Assembly: GCA_026390855.1 (NCBI GenBank)
Contig: JAPLFE010000111.1
Span: 1-47,513 of the forward strand
From: Chlorobiales bacterium
GTDB lineage: Bacteria > Bacteroidota > Chlorobiia > Chlorobiales > Chlorobiaceae
Length of the DNA stretch: 47,513 nucleotides
Reading direction: 5' to 3'
Under the pieces are notes generated by a model, which saw only the letters and a list, made by a program, of their open reading frames with translations, made no database searches and was not told the origin of the DNA. Positions 8,334-18,336 of this stretch are shown one piece after another. Each line of letters opens with the position of its first letter. Position 1 is the stretch's first letter. A program made the position numbers and the translations under genes.

Positions 8334-10220
8334 ATGAGCAATAACAGTAATAACGGTACATTGCCGGTTCAGGAGTTTGAATATAAGGCTGAAATGAAGC
8401 AGCTTCTGGACCTTATTGTCCATTCACTCTACACCCATCCAGAAATATACCTCAGAGAGCTGATTTCCAATGCGTCCGATGCGTTGAGCAAAGTGCGATT
8501 CAATTCATTGACTGATCAGGATATTATTGACAGGGAAGCAGAACTTGCCATCAGGATAAGCATTGACTCCAAAGAGTTGACCTTTGTTATTGAAGACAGT
8601 GGTGTAGGTATGACAGAAGAGGAGCTTATTGCCAACCTCGGGACAGTAGCAAAATCCGGTACACTCGGTTTTATGCAGTCTTTGAAAGAGCAGCAGAAAG
8701 AGCTTGACGGCAACCTGATTGGTCAGTTTGGAGTGGGCTTCTACTCAGTTTTCATGGTAACGGACGAAGTCACGGTAGAAACCAGAAGCGCTAAGCCAGG
8801 TTCGGAAGGGTATCGCTGGCGTTCCCTCGGGCAGGGTACCTATACGATCGAAAAGATTGACAAAGCTGAGCGAGGCACAAAGATTTCATTCAAGCTTAAA
8901 GAGGCATCCAAAGAGTTTGCAGAAGAGTATCGTATTGAGCAGATCGTTAAAAAATATTCCAACTTCGTTGATTTTCCAATCTATCTGGGCGAAAAACAGC
9001 TCAATAGTATAACTGCTCTCTGGCAGCGGTCAAAAAGCGAGTTAAAGGATGAGGAAGTCAATGAGTTCTACAAGTTCATTGCAAATGATTATCAGGATCC
9101 TCTTGATTATCTGCCAGTTTCTGTTGAAGGAATGGTAACCTTCAAGGCTCTTCTTTTTTTACCAACAGAAGCCCCTCCAGAAATGCTGTATCGGCAGGGT
9201 GATCTCGAAAATCGCGGTCCGCAACTCTATGTGAAAAAAGTGCTGATCCAGCAGGAATGCCGTGATCTTTTGCCCGAGTACCTTCGTTTTATTGCTGGTG
9301 TTGTTGATACAGAGGATCTTTCGCTCAATGTTTCGCGTGAGATTGTTCAGTCAAGTCCAGTGATGGCGAAAATCCGTCAAATTCTTACCGGAAAAATTCT
9401 TGGGTGGTTTGAAACTCTTGCACAGGAGCAGCCCGATAAGTTTAAAACCTTTTACAAGGCATTTGGTCCAGTTATAAAGATAGGGTTGAATACAGACTTT
9501 ACTAATCGTGATAAGCTTATTGAACTTTTGCGGTTTGAAAGCACAAAAACCGGAGTGGATGAATATGTGACCCTCAAAGAGTACTCAGCAAGAATGGGGG
9601 CTGACCAAAAAGAGATTTACTATCATTCAGGTTCAAGTCGTGCACAGCTTTTAGCTCATCCAAATCTCGAGTATTTCCAGAATATGGGTATTGAGGTTTT
9701 GCTGCTCAGTGATCCTGTTGATGTGTTTGTGATTCCATCGATACATGAGTACGATAAAAAGCCTCTTAAATCTATTGAAAAGGCGGATATCGATTTTTCA
9801 GCTCAGAAAAAGGAGACCTCTGAACCACTTGCGGAAAATCTTCTTAAGCCAGTGCTTGAATTGTTCCGTGAAACACTTGGGGAGGAGATCGAGGATGTCA
9901 TTGAGTCTCATCGGCTTGTCAGCTCTCCTGTTACTCTTGTGAGTGGGAAGGATGGTCTGGACAGCCAGATGGAAAAGATGATGAAAATGATGAAGAGTGA
10001 TCTGCCTGCCGGGAAAAGGATTCTCGAGGTCAATACATCACATCCGATAATCCGAAATCTTGCTGGAATGATTATAGCTAATGAAAGTAATCCGCTCATT
10101 AGAATAGCCATGAAACAGCTTTACGAAGGCGCACTGCTTCTTGAGGGAGGCCTTGATTCGACTACTGCATTTTTATCGAGAATGAACGAATTGATTGAGG
10201 CTGCTACGCTTTCCAGGTAA
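8334..10220 (+). CDS. htpG: Molecular chaperone HtpG (bacterial Hsp90)
   Basis: The 628-residue cytoplasmic ATP-dependent chaperone has the full Hsp90 layout. The N-terminal GHKL ATPase domain carries [13 protein letters not shown] (39-51), EDSGVGMT and GQFGVGFYS. The middle domain carries [27 protein letters not shown] and the catalytic-loop region. The C-terminal dimerisation domain carries [12 protein letters not shown]. Length is normal for bacterial HtpG. The ATG at 8334 is the only sensible start before the conserved [16 protein letters not shown]. No heat-shock operator such as CIRCE was found upstream. The next gene starts 33 bp downstream, so they may be cotranscribed. Confidence 0.97.
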   Translation: MSNNSNNGTLPVQEFEYKAEMKQLLDLIVHSLYTHPEIYLRELISNASDALSKVRFNSLTDQDIIDREAELAIRISIDSKELTFVIEDSGVGMTEEELIANLGTVAKSGTLGFMQSLKEQQKELDGNLIGQFGVGFYSVFMVTDEVTVETRSAKPGSEGYRWRSLGQGTYTIEKIDKAERGTKISFKLKEASKEFAEEYRIEQIVKKYSNFVDFPIYLGEKQLNSITALWQRSKSELKDEEVNEFYKFIANDYQDPLDYLPVSVEGMVTFKALLFLPTEAPPEMLYRQGDLENRGPQLYVKKVLIQQECRDLLPEYLRFIAGVVDTEDLSLNVSREIVQSSPVMAKIRQILTGKILGWFETLAQEQPDKFKTFYKAFGPVIKIGLNTDFTNRDKLIELLRFESTKTGVDEYVTLKEYSARMGADQKEIYYHSGSSRAQLLAHPNLEYFQNMGIEVLLLSDPVDVFVIPSIHEYDKKPLKSIEKADIDFSAQKKETSEPLAENLLKPVLELFRETLGEEIEDVIESHRLVSSPVTLVSGKDGLDSQMEKMMKMMKSDLPAGKRILEVNTSHPIIRNLAGMIIANESNPLIRIAMKQLYEGALLLEGGLDSTTAFLSRMNELIEAATLSR

Positions 10221-10252
10221 GAGGATTCTAAAACTTTTTAATTCAAGAATTT

Positions 10253-11128
10253 GTGAAAAAGGGAAGGGATATCGAATCCAGACAAATCACGGTTTTTCAG
10301 AAAAATGAAATAACCGAGCATTACATCTATAAAAAACTTTCCGCAAGGGTAAATGGCGTAAAAAATCGCCGGATACTTTTTCAGATTGCCGATGATGAGA
10401 TGCGCCATTACAATGTCTGGAAAACCTACACCAAAAGAGATGTGAAGCCAAGCAGTATCAAAATATGGTTTTACACGCTTGTAAGCATGGTGTTCGGCTT
10501 TACCTTTGGTATCAAGCTCATGGAAAACGCGGAAAAAAATGCACATGACGTCTATAGTCATATTCCCGATTCAATAAAGGAGATCAACGGCATCATCCGT
10601 GATGAGGAAGAACATGAACAAGCCCTGCTGGCACTTTTGGATGAAGATCGCCTGAAATATACAGGATCTCTTGTTCTTGGTCTTAATGATGCGCTGGTCG
10701 AGCTTATGGGCGTGTTGGCTGGCCTTACCTTTGCGTTGCAGAACAATGCTCTTGTAGCCTTGACGGCAGCTATTACTGGAGTTGCAGCTGCGCTTTCTAT
10801 GGCCGCATCGGGCTATTTGTCAACAAAATCAGATCCTGGAGGTAAAAATCCGTTTGTTGCAGCACTTTATACAGGTATTACCTATATCATCACCGTGCTG
10901 TTGCTGATTACTCCATATTTATTTTTCAAAGATATTTATCTTTGTCTCGGATTGGCATTTTTTGCAGCAGTCATTATTATAGGGTTTTTCAACTACTATA
11001 TTTCTGTTGCACGCGATTTGCCGTTCAAAAGCCGTTTCCTTGAAATGATCGGATTGATTTTTACGGTTGCGGCACTGAGTTTTCTGGCTGGCTATGCAAT
11101 ACGCTATGCATTCGGCATCGTAATTTAA
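10253..11128 (+). CDS. Ferritin-like domain plus VIT1/CCC1-type iron/manganese transporter
   Basis: This is a 291-residue fusion. The N-terminal half (about 1-130) is a rubrerythrin/ferritin-like four-helix domain with metal-binding ExxH motifs (DDEMRHY and DEEEHEQ). The C-terminal half is a VIT1/CCC1 membrane domain with about five hydrophobic segments ([31 protein letters not shown], then three more helices). Known relatives move ferrous iron or manganese out of the cytoplasm, with the ferritin-like part gathering the metal. The start is GTG at 10253: a stop lies at 10229-10231 in frame and no ATG occurs between. Placement 33 bp after htpG suggests stress-linked coexpression, but this is inference. 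Confidence 0.85.
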   Translation: MKKGRDIESRQITVFQKNEITEHYIYKKLSARVNGVKNRRILFQIADDEMRHYNVWKTYTKRDVKPSSIKIWFYTLVSMVFGFTFGIKLMENAEKNAHDVYSHIPDSIKEINGIIRDEEEHEQALLALLDEDRLKYTGSLVLGLNDALVELMGVLAGLTFALQNNALVALTAAITGVAAALSMAASGYLSTKSDPGGKNPFVAALYTGITYIITVLLLITPYLFFKDIYLCLGLAFFAAVIIIGFFNYYISVARDLPFKSRFLEMIGLIFTVAALSFLAGYAIRYAFGIVI

Positions 11129-11186
11129 AAGAGCGGCATCAACATTTGTGTTTAAGTTGCATGTTAAGGCAACTGGGGATGTTTTA

Positions 11187-11214
11187 CCGGCCAGTCTGTG
11201 TTGTCACTGGCCGG
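11187..11214. terminator. Bidirectional hairpin between convergent genes
   Basis: CCGGCCAGT (11187-11195) and ACTGGCCGG (11206-11214) form a perfect 9-bp GC-rich stem with a 10-nt loop. A pyrimidine-rich tract (CATTTCTTCCTCTC) follows on the plus strand. It lies between the convergent VIT1-type transporter and APH/P-loop kinase genes and probably serves both. Confidence 0.75.
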
Positions 11215-11250
11215 CATTTCTTCCTCTCTTTCTCCGCACTCTGCACTTTT

Positions 11251-12807
11251 TCATGTCATAACCGATTGCAGAAGTGTGGTAATTGCTGATAGATCGGCAG
11301 GTTCAGACGTATTTATTCTGATGCTGATAGAATTTTCTTCTTCTGTAAGTGCTTCCTGTTGTTCAAGTTGAGATTCAAGCACTGTTATATCGGCTTCTGA
11401 TGCATCGTTGCCTATCTGAAAACGCCTTAACACTCTTTCGAAGAGTACCTTTCTGGGGGCATGAAAGTGTAGAATACGGCAGGGACAGTGCAATTTTCGG
11501 GCAAGCTCAATAAAAAGTTTGCGTTTGGCGGCTTTGAGAAACGTCGCATCAACAATAACAGCAAGTCCTTCGTCAATGCAAAGGGTCGCAACGTGGAGAA
11601 GTCGTTCATAGGTTTGTCGACCCATCTCATCTGAATAAAGGAAAGCTTTTTGCGTTTTATCGCTCCGGTCAAGGGCGTTGAGGCCAGCCAGCCTTTTTCT
11701 TTCAATATCCGAGCGGATATGCACACTCTGAATTGCTTGGGCAATATCGCTTGATAACGTTGTTTTTCCGCTTCCCGAAACTCCGCATGTCAGCATGAGC
11801 AATGGCTTTTGTTTACGGGTGTAGTGCTCTGCAAGTCGAAGGTACGAAAAGTGTTCTTCAAGAATTTTTTCACCAATGACTTTTTCTGATGTCTGAACGT
11901 AACGGATTGCCGTGACTTTTGCCCTCACCATAGCTCTGTAAACTGCATAAAACCTGAGGAGTGGCAGTGCCCCGTAATCGCCAGTTTCTTTCAGATAGTT
12001 GTTCAGGAGCCTCCATGAAAATTCTGGATATTCAGCGTGCTCCAGATCCATGTAAAGAAATGCCAGATCACTTATAACATCAATAATGCTGAGATTTTCA
12101 TTGAATTCGATACAGTCAAAAATAAAAATCCGGTTTTTCCACCAAACCATATTGCCTGTATGCATGTCGCCGTGGCATTGCCGTATAAAACCTCCTATTT
12201 GTCTTTCTAGAAAAAGAGGATAAAGTCGCTGATGTTCTTTTATTGTCCACTTTTTGAGTAATTCAAGTCTGTTCGCTTCATCTCTGTTCGATACCACTGG
12301 TTTAGTATGAGCGAAATTATCAAGAATTGGCTTTATGAGATTGTCAGGATGTCCAAATCCTTTTTCGATCCCTGCGGAAGTAATGTGTTGATGAAATTCA
12401 GCAATCAGGTGCGCCAGAATATCGATATGCATTATGCTGAGCTTGCCGGAAGAAAGTAACCTGTCAAGTTCCATGGTTCTATCAAAACGGACCATTTTAA
12501 CAGCATAGTCGATGATCTCGCCATCACTTTCGAAACAAAAAGAATTTGCTGATTTCACCACTGGTACTATAGAAAGATAGATTTCAGGGCACAGTCTCCT
12601 GTTGAGGCGAAGTTCTTCATGACAGTAGTACTGGCGTTTTTCCAGAGTTGAAAAATCAAGAAACCCGAGGTTCAGTGGCTTTTTGACTTTATAGGCATAT
12701 GATTCGGTGAGAAATATCCAGGAAATATGGGTCTCAACTACTTCAATCGTTCCCGTGGAATGAGGATATGCTTCAGGATGGCTTAATGCCACAGCTAGCG
12801 GTTCCAT
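11251..12807 (-). CDS. Fusion of an aminoglycoside-phosphotransferase-like kinase with a P-loop kinase domain
   Basis: This is a 518-residue bifunctional protein. Residues about 1-320 form an APH/choline-kinase-like fold with the catalytic loop CHGDMHTGN (211-219) and the metal-binding Asp of FDCIEFNE (about 231). Residues about 335-518 form an AAA/gluconate-kinase-like P-loop domain with Walker A CGVSGSGKTT (341-350), then SDIERKR and VDATFL. This architecture recurs in many bacteria under the name 'bifunctional aminoglycoside phosphotransferase/ATP-binding protein'. Its physiological substrate is, to my knowledge, not established, and there is no reason to infer drug resistance. It is a lone gene, divergent from usp, convergent with the transporter gene. 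Confidence 0.85.
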   Translation of the reverse strand: MEPLAVALSHPEAYPHSTGTIEVVETHISWIFLTESYAYKVKKPLNLGFLDFSTLEKRQYYCHEELRLNRRLCPEIYLSIVPVVKSANSFCFESDGEIIDYAVKMVRFDRTMELDRLLSSGKLSIMHIDILAHLIAEFHQHITSAGIEKGFGHPDNLIKPILDNFAHTKPVVSNRDEANRLELLKKWTIKEHQRLYPLFLERQIGGFIRQCHGDMHTGNMVWWKNRIFIFDCIEFNENLSIIDVISDLAFLYMDLEHAEYPEFSWRLLNNYLKETGDYGALPLLRFYAVYRAMVRAKVTAIRYVQTSEKVIGEKILEEHFSYLRLAEHYTRKQKPLLMLTCGVSGSGKTTLSSDIAQAIQSVHIRSDIERKRLAGLNALDRSDKTQKAFLYSDEMGRQTYERLLHVATLCIDEGLAVIVDATFLKAAKRKLFIELARKLHCPCRILHFHAPRKVLFERVLRRFQIGNDASEADITVLESQLEQQEALTEEENSISIRINTSEPADLSAITTLLQSVMT

Positions 12808-12926
12808 AGTGTTCCTTTGTATGAATTACCCCTAAACAACGGATGGATTAGGTTTAAAAAAATGTAAATTAAAAGTTTGTTACAGGGCTATACTGTTCGT
12901 CATACTTATCGAATCAATTCACGCCT

Positions 12927-13391
12927 ATGATACATCTTTCCAAGATACTCTGTCCAACTGATTATTCCGCCACCTCGGATAACGCTGTATGTTATGCCGT
13001 TGAATTTGCACGTAAAGTTGGTGCTCATGTCAGGTTTATACATATCCTTACTTCTGGAAATACAGCTGAAAAAATTACAACTGATCAGGAAGGTGCCGTC
13101 GTTCCAATAGAAGAGGATGATGTACTTCCCGATAGTTTTTCCAGTATTCTGATGGCTGAAAAAAAGAAAGGATTGAATGCTGATATCCGTGTTCTTAAAG
13201 GCGAAGCATCTAAGGTTATTGCCGAACAGGCAAGTTCCTGGGGTGCCGATCTCATCATTATGGGTTCACATGGCAGGAGCGGTCTGCAGCGGCTTATCAT
13301 GGGCAGTGTTGCCGAAGAGGTGTTCCGTTCTTCCGATATTCCCGTCTTGTTGGTCAAACAGGATGCGGCCAAAAAAATCGTTTCTGATTGA
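12927..13391 (+). CDS. Universal stress protein, UspA family
   Basis: The 154-residue single-domain Usp starts with the LSKILCPTDYSATSDNAV strand typical of the ATP-binding branch. It keeps the nucleotide-binding signature G-2x-G-9x-G-S (G113, G116, G126 in GSHGRSGLQRLIMGSVAEEV) and ends with IPVLLVKQ. It likely binds ATP and acts in stress survival; the exact role in this organism is unknown. It is divergent from the APH/P-loop gene and 42 bp upstream of fumarase on the same strand, so the two may be cotranscribed. A possible -10 (TATACT, around 12890) precedes it, without a clear -35. Confidence 0.92.
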   Translation: MIHLSKILCPTDYSATSDNAVCYAVEFARKVGAHVRFIHILTSGNTAEKITTDQEGAVVPIEEDDVLPDSFSSILMAEKKKGLNADIRVLKGEASKVIAEQASSWGADLIIMGSHGRSGLQRLIMGSVAEEVFRSSDIPVLLVKQDAAKKIVSD

Positions 13392-13433
13392 TACTCACTA
13401 TCCCAAGTCCATATAATATTTGCGTTTCAGACT

Positions 13434-14966
13434 ATGAAAAATTTCAGAGAATCAATAATTACACTTATTACCGAAACATCAGCAAACCTGCCAAGTGATG
13501 TTCGATGTTCCATTGTGAAAGCTATTGAAATGGAAGATCCTAAGTCTCAGGCAGGCCTCGCCATGTCCACCATATCAGTCAATATCGATATGGCGGTTGA
13601 TAACATTTCGCCAATCTGCCAGGATACCGGCATGCCGTCTTTTTTTATTCATACACCTCAAGGTGTTGATCAACTTCAGATGAAACGGGAGATAGAAGAG
13701 GCTATTGCGGAGGCCTCAGTAACCGGCAAGCTTCGGCCTAATGCAGTTGATGCATTCACAGGTAAAAACTCCGGCAATAATCTCGGGTTTCATTTCCCGG
13801 TTATTCACTTTGAGCCATGGGAAAAGGAAGAGATAGAGGTTAAGTTGATTCTGAAGGGAGGAGGCTGTGAGAACAAAAATATTCAGTACTCTCTTCCTAT
13901 GGAAATCCCCGGCCTCGGAAGTGCTTCGCGTGATCTTGATGGTGTGCGCAAATGTATGCTACACGCGGTTTACCAGGCTCAGGGTCAAGGTTGCAGTCCT
14001 GGTTTTATTGGAGTTGGTATTGGAGGTGACCGTACCAGTGGATTTGAGCTTGCTAAAAAGCAGCTGTTTCGCAGAATTGACGACCGCAACCCTGATACGG
14101 AACTTGACAATCTTGAACAGTATATCCTTGAAAAAGCCAACACGATGGATATTGGTCCAATGGGTTTCGGTGGAAAAGTAACTCTGCTTGGATGTAAGAT
14201 CGGAAAATCGCATCGGGTTCCTGCAAGTTTTTATGTTTCTGTTGCCTATAACTGTTGGGCATACCGTAGGCTTGGTGTGCTGCTTGATCCAAAAACCGGA
14301 TCGATTAATAGCTGGCAGTATCGGGACAGTGATGAGATTAAACGTATGGCAAAAGGGGAAGGAATGCCATTGACAGGAAGGGAGGTTAAGCTTCAGGCTC
14401 CGGTTACTGAAGAGCAGATTCGCAGCTTGAAAGTCGGCGATGTCGTACTCATCGACGGCACAATGCATACAGGGAGGGATGCATTTCATCACTATGTCAT
14501 GCATCATGATCTTCCAGATCATCTTGATACCGAAGGAGGTATTCTTTTTCATTGCGGTCCTGTCGTCCTGAAAAATGCAGATGGCAGCTATAGAGTTACT
14601 GCAGCAGGTCCGACCACATCAAGTCGCGAGGAACCTTATCAGGCTGATGTTATTAAAAAACTTGGGTTGCGTGTTATCATTGGTAAAGGGGGTATGGGCC
14701 CTAAAACTCTTAAGGGACTTCAGGAACATGGAGCAGTCTATCTCAACGCCATCGGAGGCGCAGCCCAGTACTATGCTCGCTGCATTGAAAAAGTGACCGG
14801 AGTCGATTTTCTTGAAGAGATGGGTGTTCCAGAAGCGATGTGGCATTTAGAAGTGAAATCCTTTCCTGCTATTGTTACCATGGATGCCCATGGTAACAGT
14901 CTGCACAGCCTTGTCGAAGATGATTCATTCAATAAGCTCAATAAATTGGCCGAGGAAAGTCACTGA
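13434..14966 (+). CDS. Class I (iron-sulfur) fumarate hydratase
   Basis: The 510-residue protein combines the alpha (about 1-290) and beta (about 320-505) parts of the oxygen-sensitive [4Fe-4S] fumarases. Likely cluster ligands are C62 (ICQDTGMPS), C187 (GQGCSPGF) and C274 (AYNCWA), with spacing like that of known class I enzymes. The beta part shows GDVVLIDGTMHTGRDA, the HCGPVV segment and GKGGMG. It interconverts fumarate and malate. In green sulfur bacteria it runs in the reductive TCA direction, which fits the adjacent pyruvate carboxylase B-type gene. An ACAGAGAT/ATCTCTGT stem (14995-15002 with 15020-15027) follows the gene. Confidence 0.95.
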   Translation: MKNFRESIITLITETSANLPSDVRCSIVKAIEMEDPKSQAGLAMSTISVNIDMAVDNISPICQDTGMPSFFIHTPQGVDQLQMKREIEEAIAEASVTGKLRPNAVDAFTGKNSGNNLGFHFPVIHFEPWEKEEIEVKLILKGGGCENKNIQYSLPMEIPGLGSASRDLDGVRKCMLHAVYQAQGQGCSPGFIGVGIGGDRTSGFELAKKQLFRRIDDRNPDTELDNLEQYILEKANTMDIGPMGFGGKVTLLGCKIGKSHRVPASFYVSVAYNCWAYRRLGVLLDPKTGSINSWQYRDSDEIKRMAKGEGMPLTGREVKLQAPVTEEQIRSLKVGDVVLIDGTMHTGRDAFHHYVMHHDLPDHLDTEGGILFHCGPVVLKNADGSYRVTAAGPTTSSREEPYQADVIKKLGLRVIIGKGGMGPKTLKGLQEHGAVYLNAIGGAAQYYARCIEKVTGVDFLEEMGVPEAMWHLEVKSFPAIVTMDAHGNSLHSLVEDDSFNKLNKLAEESH

Positions 14967-15114
14967 CCCTTTGCAGATAGGTGTTTTTTCTACCACAGAG
15001 ATATACAAAAAAGGAATTGATCTCTGTTGATAGGCATAAATGCTATGGAGAGTCGGGGATTTTTATTATCAGAATTACTATCAACCGAAATGTTTAACTG
15101 AAAGGACTGGGTAT

Positions 15115-17049
15115 ATGAAAAAAATAAGATTTATGGACGTCTCCTTTCGTGACGGGTTTCAGTCATGTTTTGGCGCCAGAGTAAGAACTGAAGATTTTCT
15201 TCCTGCTTTGGAAGCTGCCGTTCATGCCGGAACTGACAACTTTGAGATTGGAGGTGGTGCCCGCTTTCAGAGTCTTTACTTCTATTGTGAAGAAGACGCA
15301 TTTTCTATGATGGATTCTGCACGTAAAGTCGTTGGACCGGACATTAATCTTCAGACCTTATCGAGGGGTGCGAACGTTGTTGGCCTGGTATCGCAATCAA
15401 GAGATATTATTGACCTTCACGCCCGGCTTTTCAAAAAACACGGCATAACTACTATCCGAAATTTTGATGCATTAATGGACGTTCGAAACCTTGCTTATTC
15501 CGGTCAATGTATCCATAATGCAGGCCTTAAACACCAGGTTGTCATTGCCCTGATGGGTCTTCCACCCGGACTGAAAGAAACCTATTGTCATACACCACAG
15601 TTTTATCTCGATAAACTGCAGGAAATACTTGATGCTTCAATTCCTTTTGATAGCGTTGCGTTCAAGGATGCTTCAGGTACAACAACACCGGCTGTTGTTC
15701 ATGATACAATTAAAGGTGCAAGAAAGTTGCTTCCTGAAGGCACCGAAATTGAATTTCACACGCACGATACAGCCGGAATGGGAGTCGCATGCAACTTTGC
15801 AGCAATTGAAGGCGGTGCCGATATCATTGATCTCTCAATGGCTCCTGTCAGCGGAGGTACTGCTGAAGTCGATATTCTTACCATGTGGCAGAGGCTCAGA
15901 GGAACAGGATATACCCTTGATATCGATCATGAAAAATATCTGGAAGTGGAGGCACTCTTTATTGATCAGATGTATAAATATTACATGCCTCCCGAAGCAA
16001 CAGCGGTAAATCCTGTTATCTCTTTTTCGCCCATGCCGGGTGGAGCCCTGACGGCAAACACTCAGATGATGCGAGATAACAATACCCTTCATCTTTTACC
16101 TAAAGTAATTCACAGCATGCGTGAGGTTGTTGTGAAAGGTGGCTTCGGTTCATCGGTTACTCCGGTATCTCAGTTCTATTTCCAGCAGGCCTTTGCCAAT
16201 ACCATTCAGGGTCCATGGAAAACAATTACTGACGGCTATGGTAAGATGGTGCTCGGCTATTTCGGTCACACTCCTGCCCGCCCTGATCTTGAGGTCGTCA
16301 GGCTGGCATCGGAACAACTTGGTCTTGAGCCAACTACTGAAGACGTTCATGATATCAATGACCGTAATCCTCAGCTTGGCATTCCTTATAACATATCTCT
16401 TCTTCAAAAAGCTGGTTTAGCGCAAACCGAAGAAAATATTTTTATCGCAGCAACCTGCGGCGAAAAAGGAATAGCTTTTCTCAATGGCGATTGTTCTACC
16501 GGTATTCGTTACAAGGCCGATATTGCTGTCGAAATCAAAGCAAAGACACGAGCAGAGGTTGTTGCTGCTTACCATGAAGCCCACAAGCACGATATTCATC
16601 AGGAGGAGGTTAACAAAAGGCTTGTCGATCTCTTTTCAAAATTACCCCCACAGCAAGCTCCTTCGGAATCATCTACTGGATCGAAAGTTATTTCGATGGC
16701 GGGCAACTTTACCGTTTTCGTTGACGGTGCTCCCTTCACGGTGACATTTGCGGAAGGGTCAGGAATTAACCCTCAACCGTCCTCTTCTCAGGCCGCAACC
16801 CTCAGCACTCTGGACACTCCTGCTGAACACTCAGATGGTACCCCTGTAATTGCCATCATGCCCGGCAACGTACACGCAATATCAGTCAGCGTTGGCGATG
16901 AGGTAAAGGAAGGGGAAGAAGTTGCAGTTATTGAGGCAATGAAGATGGAAACCCCGATCAAAGCACCCTGTGCAGGTAAAGTCCTCACCATTACCGCAGT
17001 AAAAGGCGGCACAGTGTCAATGGGCGACGTAATGATGACGATCGGTTAA
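15115..17049 (+). CDS. pycB: Pyruvate carboxylase subunit B / oxaloacetate decarboxylase alpha-type, biotin-bearing
   Basis: The 644-residue enzyme has an N-terminal DRE-TIM-like carboxyltransferase barrel (MDVSFRDGFQS; FKDASGTTTP; IEFHTHDTAGMG), a conserved PYC_OADA middle domain (MPGGALTANTQM), a Pro/Ser/Ala-rich linker, and a C-terminal biotinyl domain with EAMKMET, biotin on K610. It transfers carboxyl between biotin and pyruvate/oxaloacetate. No biotin carboxylase (subunit A) or membrane decarboxylase subunits lie in the window, so the direction is inferred from physiology. The ATG at 15115 is preferred over an in-frame ATG at 15040: GAAAGGA lies 9 bp before it and family members start at the FMDVSFRDG strand. 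Confidence 0.92.
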   Translation: MKKIRFMDVSFRDGFQSCFGARVRTEDFLPALEAAVHAGTDNFEIGGGARFQSLYFYCEEDAFSMMDSARKVVGPDINLQTLSRGANVVGLVSQSRDIIDLHARLFKKHGITTIRNFDALMDVRNLAYSGQCIHNAGLKHQVVIALMGLPPGLKETYCHTPQFYLDKLQEILDASIPFDSVAFKDASGTTTPAVVHDTIKGARKLLPEGTEIEFHTHDTAGMGVACNFAAIEGGADIIDLSMAPVSGGTAEVDILTMWQRLRGTGYTLDIDHEKYLEVEALFIDQMYKYYMPPEATAVNPVISFSPMPGGALTANTQMMRDNNTLHLLPKVIHSMREVVVKGGFGSSVTPVSQFYFQQAFANTIQGPWKTITDGYGKMVLGYFGHTPARPDLEVVRLASEQLGLEPTTEDVHDINDRNPQLGIPYNISLLQKAGLAQTEENIFIAATCGEKGIAFLNGDCSTGIRYKADIAVEIKAKTRAEVVAAYHEAHKHDIHQEEVNKRLVDLFSKLPPQQAPSESSTGSKVISMAGNFTVFVDGAPFTVTFAEGSGINPQPSSSQAATLSTLDTPAEHSDGTPVIAIMPGNVHAISVSVGDEVKEGEEVAVIEAMKMETPIKAPCAGKVLTITAVKGGTVSMGDVMMTIG

Positions 17050-17090
17050 TATTAGATTGAGTATACCTGCAATTTTCTTTATTTCGACGA

Positions 17091-17125
17091 AACAAAAAAC
17101 CCCCGATATTCGGGGTTTTTTTGTT
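17091..17125. terminator. Strong bidirectional intrinsic terminator
   Basis: AAAAACCCCGA and TCGGGGTTTTT form a stem with a 3-nt loop (17095-17121), with an A-run upstream and a T-run downstream, so it works in both directions. It separates the convergent pycB and LRR-protein genes. Confidence 0.93.
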
Positions 17126-17136
17126 TAAAGGCTAAG

Positions 17137-18336
17137 TTACTGTTTCAGAACTACTTCGCAGTCGGGATGAAGTTCAATAAAACGCTCAAGTTCTTCCCCG
17201 GGAATGTGGCCAGCTGAAAGTTCTAATTTTTCAAGGTGCTGAAGATGCATGATCGGGCCTATAGAGGTAATCAGCGTGTTAGAAACATCAAGCTCCTCAA
17301 GGTTTACAAGTTCCTCAAGAGGTTCTATATTGCTCAGCGGCGTACTTGCTATGCTTAGCTCACGAAGATCAGCAAGGCCTCTCAGCGCTTCAATACTTGT
17401 GATGCCCGTTTTGTTACAACGGAGATATTCGAGATTTTTAAGAGAGGAGAGAGCTGTTAACTCGATAATATCAGAACTGTTTATTCCCAATTCGATAAGG
17501 TTTTCCAGCCCGCTGAGCGGGTCAATAGAAGAAATTCTAGTTTTGTAGCAGCTGAGTTTTTCAAGATTGATGAGCTGTTTCAGCGGTGAAAGATCATTGA
17601 TAAGTGTTTCTGAACAGTAAAGTTCCTCAAGATTGAGAAGGTTATGTATTGGCTCAAGTGAGCTGACCTGTGTGCTTGAGATCCAGAGGAGTTTCAGATT
17701 TCTTAGATTGCGAAGAGGTTCAAGCGAGTAAAAGTCACAGTCGAAAGCATAAAGACGCTGCAGCTTTTCAAGATGTGAAAGTGGCTCAAGATTTTCGACA
17801 GGAGACTCATCGCAACGCAGTTGCTGAAGTTTTTCAAGGACCCTGACAGGCAAAAGATTATGAATTCTTCTGTTGTCACAACGCAGGTGGGTGGTTTCAA
17901 GAAAGTCAAGCAAGTCCTGATCGGATGGGTCCCGGACAATTTTCAGTGTTGTTTTAACGATATCTTTCCAGTCAGCTGACATGGAATTCCACCATTTTTT
18001 TCTTGCAGAACCTTCTTTCAGAAGCTCTGTTTTTGTAATAGTGCGGAGGTACTCAAGTTCATCAGCGCGATAGGACTGTTTTGAGTTTTCCTGTTGTCCG
18101 CATTCTACGGGTTTATCTATCGGAAGGGTGGCATTGCAATTAAGCTTTTCAGTCAGGCAGTAAGTATACCAGACTGCTTTTTTTTCTTCAATGTTTTGAT
18201 GGTGCAAATCTCTTGACTGCTGGTCAAGGGAGGAAATGTCTTCAAGAATATCATTTCCGCATCGCGGACATACCGCACTGTCCGTAGTAAGGGGATAGCC
18301 GCAGACCGGGCATTGATTATAGGTATTTTGCTCCAA
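17137..18336 (-). CDS. Zinc-ribbon protein with internalin-type leucine-rich repeats
   Basis: The 399-residue protein carries an N-terminal zinc ribbon (CPVCGYPL then CPRCGND, residues about 9-28) and a linker with no clear domain. From about residue 150 to 385 there are roughly ten leucine-rich repeats of 21-22 residues (pattern L..L..L...NT.I.SIEPL..L.NLE.L), the short internalin-like type. There is no signal peptide or membrane segment, so it should be cytoplasmic. LRR arrays bind other proteins; the partner is unknown. The apparent start is TTG at 18336 (no ATG precedes the zinc ribbon), with no obvious ribosome site. It stands alone between a terminator and a 467-bp gap. Confidence 0.8.
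   Translation of the reverse strand: MEQNTYNQCPVCGYPLTTDSAVCPRCGNDILEDISSLDQQSRDLHHQNIEEKKAVWYTYCLTEKLNCNATLPIDKPVECGQQENSKQSYRADELEYLRTITKTELLKEGSARKKWWNSMSADWKDIVKTTLKIVRDPSDQDLLDFLETTHLRCDNRRIHNLLPVRVLEKLQQLRCDESPVENLEPLSHLEKLQRLYAFDCDFYSLEPLRNLRNLKLLWISSTQVSSLEPIHNLLNLEELYCSETLINDLSPLKQLINLEKLSCYKTRISSIDPLSGLENLIELGINSSDIIELTALSSLKNLEYLRCNKTGITSIEALRGLADLRELSIASTPLSNIEPLEELVNLEELDVSNTLITSIGPIMHLQHLEKLELSAGHIPGEELERFIELHPDCEVVLKQ

Noticed and set aside
11251-12807. Aminoglycoside resistance gene
   Set aside because: The APH-like half is fused to a P-loop kinase, a widespread chromosomal architecture of unknown substrate with no link to resistance.
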